Positions 9,100 to 18,463 of a DNA stretch of 64,000 nucleotides are shown in pieces. Source of the DNA: Ordospora colligata OC4 (lineage: Eukaryota > Microsporidia > Ordosporidae); the NCBI RefSeq assembly GCF_000803265.1, contig NW_014575400.1, positions 62,001-126,000 of the forward strand, given 5' to 3'. Under the pieces are notes generated by a model. It was not told the DNA's origin, did not search any database, and was given only the letters and a program-made list of their open reading frames with translations. Made by a program: the position numbers and the translations under genes. Position 1 is the first letter of the stretch. Each line of letters begins with the position of its first letter.

Positions 9100-10644
9100 A
9101 TGAAAAGGTCAATCAAGGTGCATCACTCAGGCACAAGCACATTGCCTCGAATATGTCATATCCAGCATGAAGAACTTGATTTAACAACAGATACGTGCTT
9201 ATCACCAGGAAGGTCAGGAAAGTGGCACCGTATACATCCGTTTATAACCATAGAAATATTTTCAGTAACAAAAAGCATATTCAGAAGCACAATCTTCAAT
9301 ACAATAGACATATACTCGGTGTGTAAAGATGGTGTCTTGTTCTTCAATCGATCTCCGATTCCATGGACCTCAGATACACAGGTTACATGGGACACATACA
9401 GAAAACAGCTTGTAAAATACATCTCTGATACGCTCAACGAATACATTACATCCATATCCATTTGTGATATGAAGTATGCATTCTACATGAAGTGCAACAT
9501 AATCAACTATCACATAAAGACTAAACAACCTGAAATAAAAGCACTCAGAAATGAAGCACGCATAATCAGAGAAATACAGAAAGAATTTACTCAGCAAATA
9601 AAAAATAATAGCACGGATCGCATCATACAAGCACTACTGTCCTATAACGATTCAGAGTCTAGAATAATGTTCATGTTGGACATCCTAGATTCCATTTCGC
9701 TTAGAACAGCTAGAAAAGTAATGAAGTTTATTGGAAAGGCAGAAAGATATCATGCCACTCTCTTACATTACAAACTGCATCAAAAGGCACTCAATGAATC
9801 ACAGCATCGATATGCATTTCTATACCTTATTGCTGCATCAAGATTCTTAAAACAAGGCGCAAATCTTGATCTTGAACAATCAATGATGACAAGAGCATTT
9901 AAGTGTATAAGCGAGCCAAACTGGATATCAGTCATGAAGGATGTTGCTTCAAAAATACACAAGAGCGATTCACTTAGATACGGCGAGAATTCATACAAGC
10001 TACGTTTTGTAGATCAACCTTCATTAAGCATAAAAACAGTTGAATTGCAAAAGTCTAGAATTTACAAATGCATTGACAGTAGTGTTGTATACAATGCAGA
10101 ATGCACAGACATATACTTCACAGATGCATTTGAGCTTAAGCTTGTATTTTACGAACACACATCAGCAATTCTACACGGTGTCATTGTTAAAGAAGCAAAC
10201 ACATCAGAAAACACTTTAATTCCTGTGCATGTGCATCTCAACGGGCATTGTGCAACTGTGCCAGTGATCTATCCTTATGAACCAGATATAAATTCTCAAA
10301 GTCAGGATTATGATGAGCTTAGAATCAAATTGATTGGTTTGATATTCTCAGGAAGTCCATGTATTCCAATAGACCTGAATGTAATATGGATACGACGAAA
10401 AAGCACAATGTCAATCCAAAATATTGAGTATCGTGGCACAAACAATGAAGAGCATATACATATAAAGATAATTCTCACAAATACAAATGAGTTCCAATCG
10501 AATATCATAGGAACGGGTGACACAACTAGATCAGGTAACGCATTCATGATTTCATTCAATGCATCACTTAATCAGGATAGAATTTACACAATACACCATG
10601 AGATCGCCAACAATGTGTTTGAATCTATTCATATAAAATATTAG
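9100..10644 (+). CDS. Possible TRAPP subunit (TRAPPC8/Trs85-like)
   Basis: The protein has 514 residues and is soluble. The middle is helical. One stretch (RYAFLYLIAASRFLKQG, then a W about 35 residues on and a KLRF end) resembles the helical-repeat block of TRAPPC8/Trs85, where RYAF, an Ala-rich helix, RY/RF-KAG and W recur in that order. The C-terminal third is predominantly beta-like, as in the Ig-like domains of TRAPPC8-10. TRAPP complexes act as Rab exchange factors in ER-Golgi traffic and autophagy. The assignment is weak and another helical-repeat trafficking protein is possible. The start at ATG 9100 replaces a non-ATG extension. Confidence 0.45.
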   Translation: MKRSIKVHHSGTSTLPRICHIQHEELDLTTDTCLSPGRSGKWHRIHPFITIEIFSVTKSIFRSTIFNTIDIYSVCKDGVLFFNRSPIPWTSDTQVTWDTYRKQLVKYISDTLNEYITSISICDMKYAFYMKCNIINYHIKTKQPEIKALRNEARIIREIQKEFTQQIKNNSTDRIIQALLSYNDSESRIMFMLDILDSISLRTARKVMKFIGKAERYHATLLHYKLHQKALNESQHRYAFLYLIAASRFLKQGANLDLEQSMMTRAFKCISEPNWISVMKDVASKIHKSDSLRYGENSYKLRFVDQPSLSIKTVELQKSRIYKCIDSSVVYNAECTDIYFTDAFELKLVFYEHTSAILHGVIVKEANTSENTLIPVHVHLNGHCATVPVIYPYEPDINSQSQDYDELRIKLIGLIFSGSPCIPIDLNVIWIRRKSTMSIQNIEYRGTNNEEHIHIKIILTNTNEFQSNIIGTGDTTRSGNAFMISFNASLNQDRIYTIHHEIANNVFESIHIKY

Positions 10645-11023
10645 TAAAGAAATTATCAAATCAATACATTTTGTATTTTATACACATCATGAAGTAATTC
10701 ATCCATTTACGTTTTATTTGTTGATGCATTTGCCTATGGATTATTGGTGTAAATACTGATGTGGTTATTCATCTAACCATTCGTGTAGTTTTATGTGTGA
10801 AGTACCTATTTAACCATTAATGTAGTTACTCGTGAACTACTTACTAATTATTCATCTAACTACTTATTTAACCATTCATCCATTTACTCGTGAATTATTC
10901 ATCTAACTACTCATCTGATTACACATGAAATATTCACACTTATTCATTAACTACTCATCTACTTACATACTCTATGCATGAATGAAAACTAAACACAATA
11001 CAATGGTACTTACATACCATACA
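10645..11023. repeat. Intergenic region with diffuse short repeats
   Basis: An AT-rich 379-bp gap in which words such as ttcatctaactac, accattcatcc and actcgtgaa return many times with irregular spacing (mainly 10700-10985). No open frame or structured RNA is seen. It looks like slippage-derived diffuse repeats at the 3' ends of two convergent genes. Confidence 0.55.
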
Positions 11024-12001
11024 CTATTCGTGCTTCTCACTAAACTCCCATACATCCTTTCTATTGCCTAATTTCTTCTCAATCATATCAGCATTTCCTG
11101 TAAACTCAATTTCAGTATATTCATGATGTGTTTGCTTTCTACATGCATCCTCAGAATACTCAACATGCTCATTTGGAAACACGAGAATATCATCAACATC
11201 ATTCAGTTCCTCAAAATAATTATATTCATCTCCACTCTCTCTATTATATTCACACTCACCACTCTCATCGACATTCAGATCTTCAACTTTCGATATACAA
11301 GTCTCTAATTCATTCTGTACATCATGGGATACAATCTTCATTCTATCAGTTGTGTTCTTGAAAAATCTGTTATACAATCCCTTAAGAATGCTTTCATCCA
11401 TTCTCAATGCATCTTCATTATAAATATTACCATGTGATTCACTGCATTCCTCATCATCAGACACAATCAGTCCAGAAATCTCGTCTCTACTACTCTCACA
11501 CTCTTCATCTGTTCCACTATTCTCTCCAGACACATCTGCCTCATCATCTACAAATCTTTTCTTCCCACGCTTCTTTCTTTGCACATCATTACATTCTTCA
11601 TTCTCATTCATCCCATCAAGCATGCATTCATCTTCAATCGCATCATCATGATAGCTAAGTCCTTGTTCATCATTACATAAACTACTAACCGTGCTCAGGA
11701 TATCATTACCTGAATCATTCAACATGTTGTCATCACATATATTCAAGATCCCATCGTAGTTTCTCATGTGTCTTATGCTGCTCAGCATCACATCAGCAAC
11801 ATCATTCTTTCCTGTGATCTTGCCAATCACTCTCTGCTGAATCTCCTTGATATTGATACGAGCAACAACTGATTTCCTATGCTCTTCATAAAGATGTCGC
11901 GCCTGACTCTTTGTGTATGCACAACATCTGCTGTTTCCCATTGCATTCATGCGCATGGCATATGCAGAGAGATTATCAGAATTCTCACCCAGTGTCTTCA
12001 T
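11024..12001 (-). CDS. Unknown acidic protein
   Basis: The protein has 325 residues and the family is not recognised. The N-terminal 90 residues hold the only ordered-looking stretch (CCAYTKSQARHLYEEHRKS and the helix VIGKITGKNDVADVMLSSI). The rest is rich in Asp, Glu, Ser and Asn, with a lysine patch (RKKRGKKR) that could be a nuclear signal. It is probably a largely disordered nuclear protein (inference). Start ATG 12001 has ACCCTGTT directly 5'. The gene is divergent from RPN6, with 38 bp between the two start codons. Confidence 0.6.
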   Translation of the reverse strand: MKTLGENSDNLSAYAMRMNAMGNSRCCAYTKSQARHLYEEHRKSVVARINIKEIQQRVIGKITGKNDVADVMLSSIRHMRNYDGILNICDDNMLNDSGNDILSTVSSLCNDEQGLSYHDDAIEDECMLDGMNENEECNDVQRKKRGKKRFVDDEADVSGENSGTDEECESSRDEISGLIVSDDEECSESHGNIYNEDALRMDESILKGLYNRFFKNTTDRMKIVSHDVQNELETCISKVEDLNVDESGECEYNRESGDEYNYFEELNDVDDILVFPNEHVEYSEDACRKQTHHEYTEIEFTGNADMIEKKLGNRKDVWEFSEKHE

Positions 12002-12039
12002 AACAGGGTACGCACAAAAAACAAACAAACACAGCCCTG

Positions 12040-13209
12040 ATGACAGAAGAGCTCAGAAAGGTGCTTGCAAGCAAAATCACAGCTCTTGAAGAAAAGGAAA
12101 ACGCAGTCTTTGCGACCCTCAATGCATATGTATCAAGAGGAGACTACACTAGCGTTGCAGATACAATTGTTGAATTGAAGGACATGTGGCAAGACCTGAC
12201 AACTGCAAGAGTCACAAAGATCATAAAGGCATTCTTTGAGACGATTCCATACTGCGAGGAAAGCTTTGAAGCAATCCTAAACCTTCTTGAAAGATTGATT
12301 ACATGGGCTGACAGTGAAGGTAAAAAGATGCTTAGACTGGATTTACAATGCAAGAGAATATATGCTTTGCTAAAGACAGGAAAGTACGTAGACACAATTG
12401 ATCAGGTCGGAGAAGTGATGCGTGAGCTGAAGAAATACGATGACAAAGTAAACTTGATCACACTACATGTGTATGAAAGTAAGGCACTGTATGAACTCAA
12501 GAATATATCAAAGTCAAGAGCATGTTTGACATCTGCAAGAGTGCTTGCGGTTTCAGCATACTGCCCATCACACCTACAGGCTCAAATAGACTTACTGAGT
12601 GGAATGTATATATGCGATGAAAGAAACTACGGAGTGGCTTCTTCATACTTTATTGAGGCACTGGAAGGATTTACATTAGGAAAGCTAGATGCGGAAGCAT
12701 GTGTTGCACTGAGATACCTCATACTATCAAAGATCATGGCAAACAAGTGTGATGAAGTTGCAGTAGTGTTGAGGAACAAAAGCACAATGAATCATTTAGA
12801 TGACAGAACAGTCAAAACACTACTGAACATAAGTATTGCATGCAAAGATCGTGACTTGAAGACATACAGCGATGTTCTTGTTACAAACTCAGATGTGATC
12901 GGCCAAGATGCATTCATATATGCACACATGCAATACCTGTACGATGCTCTGCTTGAGAAGAACATTGTGAAGATTGTGGAGCCATACTCTGTGGTTAGAA
13001 TTGATTTCATAGCAAGGATGTTGTGTTTTGATGTAGATGTGATTGAAAAGAAGCTGAGGAAGATGATCCTGGATAAGATGGTGTGTGGTACACTTGATCA
13101 TATCAACCAAAGCTTGATATTGCATGAAGTAAAGCCTTTACATGGCTTTGCAGAAGACTGTGCAAGACACATTGAGGCATTGAATCTAATAGCATCCACA
13201 AAGTATTAA
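12040..13209 (+). CDS. RPN6: 26S proteasome lid subunit RPN6 (PSMD11)
   Basis: The protein has 389 residues (usual about 420-435). RPN6 is a PCI-domain subunit that clamps the lid of the 19S regulator onto the base and the 20S core. The helical-repeat body shows family landmarks in order: a TSARVLA...YCPSHLQAQIDLLSG segment, then YGVASSYFIEALEGF, matching the conserved SAR..AN..YCPP.LQA..D..SG and AYSYF.EA.E.. of RPN6. The C-terminal PCI winged-helix region includes RIDFIARML and a DKMVCGTLD stretch. Start ATG 12040 is preceded by CCCTG. Confidence 0.9.
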   Translation: MTEELRKVLASKITALEEKENAVFATLNAYVSRGDYTSVADTIVELKDMWQDLTTARVTKIIKAFFETIPYCEESFEAILNLLERLITWADSEGKKMLRLDLQCKRIYALLKTGKYVDTIDQVGEVMRELKKYDDKVNLITLHVYESKALYELKNISKSRACLTSARVLAVSAYCPSHLQAQIDLLSGMYICDERNYGVASSYFIEALEGFTLGKLDAEACVALRYLILSKIMANKCDEVAVVLRNKSTMNHLDDRTVKTLLNISIACKDRDLKTYSDVLVTNSDVIGQDAFIYAHMQYLYDALLEKNIVKIVEPYSVVRIDFIARMLCFDVDVIEKKLRKMILDKMVCGTLDHINQSLILHEVKPLHGFAEDCARHIEALNLIASTKY

Positions 13210-13253
13210 ATCCAGTAAGTAAGTTGTTTTGATTTTGTGGCCCATGGCACCGC

Positions 13254-13631
13254 ATGAAGAATGCAGATGACACAGGCAAAAAGGTTTGTGTGTTCTACGA
13301 AGTAGCAAAAAATATCATTCCCGTGAATGCATTTATTGGTGATTCAGTACTGGAAACGGCACATAAGAATGGAATAGAGCTGGAAGGTGCTTGTGAAGGA
13401 AGCCTTGCGTGTTCAACATGTCATGTGATTCTTGGAGAGTCTGTGTATAAAAAGCTCAAGGAGCCTTCAGATAAAGAATATGACCTTATTGACCAGGCAT
13501 TTGGCTCAACACGTACATCCAGGCTTGGGTGCCAGGTACAGATATCAAAGGATCTTGAGCAGACAACATTCATCATTCCTAGGGCTACAAGAAACATGGC
13601 TGTTGATGGATTCAAACCAAAACCACATTAG
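13254..13631 (+). CDS. YAH1: Mitosomal adrenodoxin-type [2Fe-2S] ferredoxin
   Basis: The protein has 125 residues. It supplies electrons for iron-sulfur cluster synthesis, which in microsporidia takes place in the mitosome. Ligands are C47, C53 and C56 in CEGSLACSTC and C93 in LGC, the spacing of the adrenodoxin/Yah1 class. The conserved ending QTTFIIPRATRNMAVDG is present. A long mitochondrial presequence is absent; residues 1-10 are short and only mildly basic, as in other reduced microsporidian targeting signals (inference). The start is ATG 13254, with CCCATGGCACCGC just upstream. The upstream in-frame ATG-like triplet in that motif is in a different frame. Confidence 0.9.
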   Translation: MKNADDTGKKVCVFYEVAKNIIPVNAFIGDSVLETAHKNGIELEGACEGSLACSTCHVILGESVYKKLKEPSDKEYDLIDQAFGSTRTSRLGCQVQISKDLEQTTFIIPRATRNMAVDGFKPKPH

Positions 13632-13831
13632 CAGTCAAAGCCAAGCTAGAAGTGATTATATAAGTAATTGTATAAGTGTTCCTAAGTGCTGTATAAGTGA
13701 TTATATAAGTGTTTCTAAAAGTAAATAAAATACTCACTGAGTCTCAAATATTTATATCTCAAGTGAAAATAATATAAAACATTAAATAAATCATGAATAA
13801 TTGAAATCATTCACTGAATGCTTGATATAAG
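13632..13831. repeat. Short imperfect tandem repeats between convergent genes
   Basis: At 13651-13725 a unit close to agtgattatataagtgtttct recurs three to four times with changes. The gap lies between the 3' ends of ferredoxin and RAD50. No gene is seen. Confidence 0.5.
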
Positions 13832-16800
13832 TCATGAATGGTTAAAACCATACACTGAATGTCTGATAATTGCCGAGTTTCCTCCCTCATCCCTCTTCAA
13901 TCTATAGAAATACTCAGGTCCGTCTCTGTTCAATAACTCTACAAAATCTTCATCATGCGTAATAACAACCAGTTGGAAGCTTGAATTGTGCTTATGAGTC
14001 GATATCACCTTCGATAGCATAAGCGCAAGACTCTCCATATTCCCTCTATCAAGATTGGTTGTTGGCTCATCAAGTGCCAGAATGTTGCAATTCAAAGCAA
14101 ACGAATCAGCCAGCGCAAGCCTAATAAGAATACTGGCTATCATTCTCTGTCCAGCACTCGATCTTCCCCTCATGTCAAGCTCAACTCCATTCTTCACCAT
14201 CACAACCTTATAGTTGTATGTCTTCTGTCCTACACTTTCGGTTTTGATCTCAATCCAGTCAATGTCTCCTCCAACATAAGTGCTTCTCCACAGGTCTTTA
14301 AGCGTTGTATTTACCTCATCCAGCTTGAACGAGTGGAAATCAACTATTGCCTTGTCCAATACCTGGATGCATGTCTCAAGATCAGAGCATGACTTTTCAA
14401 GTGCTTTCAACTCAACAAAACATCGGCTATACTTCTCCACCGTGTCCACATGATCATTCTGTAATTCCTGTTTCCATCCCTTTATTCCTAATGCAATTTG
14501 CTTGCATTCTCCTAATATCAGTGACTTGTGCGAAATTAGTTTTATTTTCTTCTCCTCTAACTTTATCTTCTTCTCTCTAATAACACTCAAGTATTCACAA
14601 TCAATCGCTTCAAGCTCATTACCAATCTCTTCAATCCTTATAGTCGCATTATAGTATTTTATGCTTTCTTCAGCTGCTGCTTTTGATTCATGAATCGCAC
14701 GTATTGTCTGTCCCAATTTCACCGTCTTGCTTTTCATATCAACAAGCTCGTTTCTAAGCATCTCAAACATTGCTTCATCTCTTGCTTCTTCACTCCATTC
14801 TCCTTGAAGCAGCTCTTTAACCTTTGCATTCAATACCCCAACCTCACATTCTAAGGCATCAATCTCTTTACTTCTTAGTCCAAGCATCTCAATATCCATC
14901 TCAAGTGCAACTCTACGCTTAGAGTACTCCTCTTGAATCCTTTCAACCTTTATCCTTCTTCTCGCAATCTCTTCCTCCACATCATTGATTTTTGCCTTCA
15001 CATTGCTCTTCTCAATCATCTTAATAGCTTCTTTTGCCTCCTCTCTGAAATTAATCTTCTCTCGTATATCCTTCGTTGCATCCACAAGTGCCTGCTTCTT
15101 ACACAATCTCGTCATCAGTTCATTCTTCCTCCTTCTATCACTCTTCTTCTCTTCATATATTCTCTTGATTCCATCAATCATCCCCTTCAACTCCTGCACT
15201 GATTCTCCTTCCTCCACGTCCTTCAGCTTTCCATTTATCACAAACATTTCATTCACAGCCTCAATCAAGCCCTCAGTCTTTTTCATGTTCTCTATTGCAT
15301 CAAGAACATCAAGCTCCATCCCTTCTAAATCACCTGAAGATTCACATTCAGGTACATCCTCATATCTACTCATCATATCAATAATCTCACATCTTACCAT
15401 GTTTCTCTCAACAATTCTACAGTTCCTTTCCTCAATTCCCTGTACTACATTCTTCAACATCGCCTTCTTGTCAAGTGCATCATTCTTTGATATCTGCATC
15501 TCACTCATCATCAATTCCAGTGATGTCTTCAGCACGATCTCCTCAACTTCACTCAGCTTCTTATTGCACATCCGGCATACATGATGCATCTTGGCCATCT
15601 CTAGTGCTTCTGCATAAACACTAATACAAAACCCCTTGCAAACCTCTTCATTAACTCCATCAAGCTCTAAGGCTAATTGTTCAGCATCATACACACATTC
15701 AGGTTCAAGATCATTTAGTATAAATTCATTATCTCCATTCATAATCCATTCTTTGCATCTATCAGCCGTAATCCTGGCATCATCCATCGAGTAATTACCA
15801 ATCCATGGCTTCAAACACATCTTCTCAAAATTCAATACTTCTTCATTCTCTTTCCTTCCGAATGCTCGTAATTCATCTATCTTCTCCAGTATCTCCTTCT
15901 GCATCCGCTTGCATTCATTCCTTGCTTGATCCCTCATTGCACTTCTGTATCCTAACTCCTTTTCAACCAATTTGATCTTTTCACGCTTCCTATCAACTTC
16001 CTCAACTTGTCTGCAAAGTACATCTTGTAATCCACTCACATCAACACCATTCAACATACTCTCAATCTCTCTTCTTCTACTTCTTAACCGATTCATCTCA
16101 AAATTGCACTCTGCAACACTATATGCCTTGTTCAATCTCTTCTGATATTCCTCTAGTCTCTCATTCAATACTTCAATCTCCTTATCTTTACATATCTCTG
16201 CTCTTAATTCTTCAATCTCTTCATCATACGAAACATTCACATCCACTTCCACATTTACTTCGTCTTCTAGCATTTCATACTCCTCAATCATCCGCTTCTT
16301 CTCTCGAACCATACACATCCTCTCTCCTTCTTCATCACGCAGCTTCTGCAATATAATCTCACATTCTCGGATCTTCTCCTTTCGATTCGCAATCTCACTT
16401 TCAACTTTTGTAAAAACACTTATTGCTGTCTCCCTAAATCCTTCTTTCACTTTCAACTCCCCTTCAAGCTTTCTAATCGCTTCAACTCTCCATGCCCTTG
16501 CATCCTCTAGTTTTGATGATTTGATTGAAATCTCAGAAAACACTCCATCAAGCTCCGTTCTTCTTCTCAAATACACGCCCCGTTCCTCTCCAATCATCTT
16601 AAATCTTTTATCAGCTTCTTCTGTTTCTTTCTCAATTCTAGCATATTCATTCTCAACTTCCATCAACAACTCTCCCTTAAATACATCGTTAGCTTCTTCA
16701 ATACTAAGTAACCGTCCTTTAAAACTATCTAAAAACGTTCTCAGTTCATTCCTTTCATTCTCAAGTGCATGCATCCTTCTATCCATCTCTTCATTTCTCA

Positions 16801-17590
16801 TCATCTCCGCACATATCTCGTTAATAATTCGATTGCATTTCACTATCTCCGCTTCATAAGCTTCAAGTTTAATCTCATTCTTCTCAATCGCTGTACTGCT
16901 GTTCCTTATACTCGTCACAAGCACATCCCTTCGATCTTTCACTTTCCTCAGAAACTCAAGCTCCTGCATCTTTAGCTTTATTTCAGACATACACTCCTTT
17001 CGCTGTGATTTCAGACTGTCAAGCGCCTTGCCATACTTCGAAGATGCAAATATCTCATCAAGCTTCTTTTTCACTACCACAGGCTCGCTTAATGGCCATG
17101 TGCTTTCCTCCTGATGACAGAATATTATATTCTCAAGCACACTACTCGACACCCCAAGATGCACAGGCATCTCCGCATCAATATCTCCACACTTTCCACT
17201 TACTCCCTCTCCATCCTCCCTCAGCACACTTTCAACCGTCTTCTGCTCCACACGCTCCCTTCGTACAGATAGCTGCAACGTCCTTGAACACACCATCTGC
17301 TTTCCATACACACTCGTAAAAAGAAGTCGCACCTGCCCACACACTTCAACCTCTCCTGCCATCTTCGGGTCATAGATAAATGCTCCTCCCCTGCTGTTAG
17401 GTGGAAGACTCCCTGTCGTCGCATACTTCAGACACTCAATAATCGTCGTCTTTCCAGTCCCATTCGCTCCAACAATCAACGTCAATGGCGAATAGAACTC
17501 CAGGGTGTTTGAATCCCTCAGACTGAACGATCTTATTCCGCTTATCATCAGCTTCCGAATCATCGCCATTTCAGGGTATTTCACTCCCAT
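13832..17590 (-). CDS. RAD50: DNA repair ATPase RAD50
   Basis: The protein has 1252 residues (yeast and human 1312). RAD50 is the SMC-like ATPase of the MRE11-RAD50 complex, which tethers and processes DNA double-strand ends. The N-terminal ABC half has Walker A GANGTGKTT (about 37-45) and a conserved FCHQEESTWPLSEP. Two long coiled-coil arms flank a zinc hook CRMC (near 674). The C-terminal half has signature RSSAGQRM (about 1147) and Walker B LALDEPTTNLD (about 1175). ATG 17590 is taken as start, but in-frame ATGs 7 and 9 codons later (MAMIRKL...) would fit the usual RAD50 N-terminus (xxIxKLxIxGIRSF) equally well. Confidence 0.95.
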   Translation of the reverse strand: MGVKYPEMAMIRKLMISGIRSFSLRDSNTLEFYSPLTLIVGANGTGKTTIIECLKYATTGSLPPNSRGGAFIYDPKMAGEVEVCGQVRLLFTSVYGKQMVCSRTLQLSVRRERVEQKTVESVLREDGEGVSGKCGDIDAEMPVHLGVSSSVLENIIFCHQEESTWPLSEPVVVKKKLDEIFASSKYGKALDSLKSQRKECMSEIKLKMQELEFLRKVKDRRDVLVTSIRNSSTAIEKNEIKLEAYEAEIVKCNRIINEICAEMMRNEEMDRRMHALENERNELRTFLDSFKGRLLSIEEANDVFKGELLMEVENEYARIEKETEEADKRFKMIGEERGVYLRRRTELDGVFSEISIKSSKLEDARAWRVEAIRKLEGELKVKEGFRETAISVFTKVESEIANRKEKIRECEIILQKLRDEEGERMCMVREKKRMIEEYEMLEDEVNVEVDVNVSYDEEIEELRAEICKDKEIEVLNERLEEYQKRLNKAYSVAECNFEMNRLRSRRREIESMLNGVDVSGLQDVLCRQVEEVDRKREKIKLVEKELGYRSAMRDQARNECKRMQKEILEKIDELRAFGRKENEEVLNFEKMCLKPWIGNYSMDDARITADRCKEWIMNGDNEFILNDLEPECVYDAEQLALELDGVNEEVCKGFCISVYAEALEMAKMHHVCRMCNKKLSEVEEIVLKTSLELMMSEMQISKNDALDKKAMLKNVVQGIEERNCRIVERNMVRCEIIDMMSRYEDVPECESSGDLEGMELDVLDAIENMKKTEGLIEAVNEMFVINGKLKDVEEGESVQELKGMIDGIKRIYEEKKSDRRRKNELMTRLCKKQALVDATKDIREKINFREEAKEAIKMIEKSNVKAKINDVEEEIARRRIKVERIQEEYSKRRVALEMDIEMLGLRSKEIDALECEVGVLNAKVKELLQGEWSEEARDEAMFEMLRNELVDMKSKTVKLGQTIRAIHESKAAAEESIKYYNATIRIEEIGNELEAIDCEYLSVIREKKIKLEEKKIKLISHKSLILGECKQIALGIKGWKQELQNDHVDTVEKYSRCFVELKALEKSCSDLETCIQVLDKAIVDFHSFKLDEVNTTLKDLWRSTYVGGDIDWIEIKTESVGQKTYNYKVVMVKNGVELDMRGRSSAGQRMIASILIRLALADSFALNCNILALDEPTTNLDRGNMESLALMLSKVISTHKHNSSFQLVVITHDEDFVELLNRDGPEYFYRLKRDEGGNSAIIRHSVYGFNHS

Positions 17591-17656
17591 TCAATGTACA
17601 GCAATCATGCAAGTTCACACTTTCACATATTTTATTATCTCAAGAAATAAACTCAT

Positions 17657-18304
17657 TCAAACATCGCATTTATTTATGCTTTCATTAATCATGGCAAATA
17701 CATCGATATTTCCAATCTTCAAAAGATCATCTCGCTCCTTCTTTGCAAAGCTGCTTTTGATCTCTCTGTATTCTAGCAATCGACTAAATCCATCATCCTC
17801 TCCTGCACCAAACACCCTAAGTCTGCTTTGTAACTGCTTAATTCCTTCAAGCTCATCCCGAGTTGCTCTAGCATTATCCACAAGATCATTTACTGGTTCA
17901 GAGCACTTCAGTATCTTCTCAAACATTTCTTTCCGATACTCCTCAATCTCTAGATCCTCTCTCAGGCAATTCATCTCATCCCGTAGCATCTCCTCTTCTA
18001 AAAAGCTTTGCATCAGCTCATCAGTTATCTGTTGCATATCAGCCACTACAACATCTTCGCTCGCCTTTCGTTCCATCTCAAACCCATCAGGAAAACACAC
18101 AATGTTGCGCAGCACAAAGTTCGAAAATATAAAGTAGTTCTTACGAAAGCTCTCAAGCAAGACTTCTGACACCCTCTGCATCTTTCCTCTCCTTATCTCG
18201 CATAACTTAGCAATTCCATCATTAAGCGCATTCTCTATCTCCATTTGCAGTTCAGATATGAACGATGCAGGTACAAATCCAAAAAACTCTGTCTCCTCTT
18301 CCAT
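17657..18304 (-). CDS. MIS12: Kinetochore protein MIS12/MTW1
   Basis: The protein has 215 residues (human 205). MIS12 belongs to the four-protein MIND complex, which joins inner centromere chromatin to the NDC80 complex. The N-terminus TEFFGFVPASFISELQ matches the family signature (human AQFFGFTPQT), followed by a helical region with a Phe-rich stretch (YFIFSNFVLRNIVCFP) and coiled coil. Such short kinetochore proteins diverge fast, so this call rests on the N-terminal motif, length and overall helical order. The start is ATG 18304 with CCCC 6 nt upstream. It lies just upstream of RAD50 on the same strand with a 66-bp gap. Confidence 0.75.
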   Translation of the reverse strand: MEEETEFFGFVPASFISELQMEIENALNDGIAKLCEIRRGKMQRVSEVLLESFRKNYFIFSNFVLRNIVCFPDGFEMERKASEDVVVADMQQITDELMQSFLEEEMLRDEMNCLREDLEIEEYRKEMFEKILKCSEPVNDLVDNARATRDELEGIKQLQSRLRVFGAGEDDGFSRLLEYREIKSSFAKKERDDLLKIGNIDVFAMINESINKCDV

Positions 18305-18463
18305 CGCAGGGGCTTTTCTATCACCAATATCATGTTTTAACCTACAAGATTCTTCTAAATATTCTCATCCAGCATATCATTTATCAGATAGATTGCATAA
18401 TCCTTCTGCACATTCTCATTCAACACATTATCCATCATATTCTTACCATTCTCCTATAATCAC

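Noticed and set aside
13206..13253. Intron before ferredoxin (taagtaagttg...)
   Set aside because: A GTAAG is present but no CTAAC-TTTTAG acceptor follows before the ATG, and the ferredoxin frame is complete from 13254.
14985..15584. Long open frame of 199 codons opposite RAD50
   Set aside because: It is antisense to the coiled-coil part of RAD50; Ser/Leu/Phe-rich composition is what the complement of Glu/Lys/Arg-rich helices gives. Similar shadows lie opposite SMC4 (23730-24353) and SEC3 (36827-37537).
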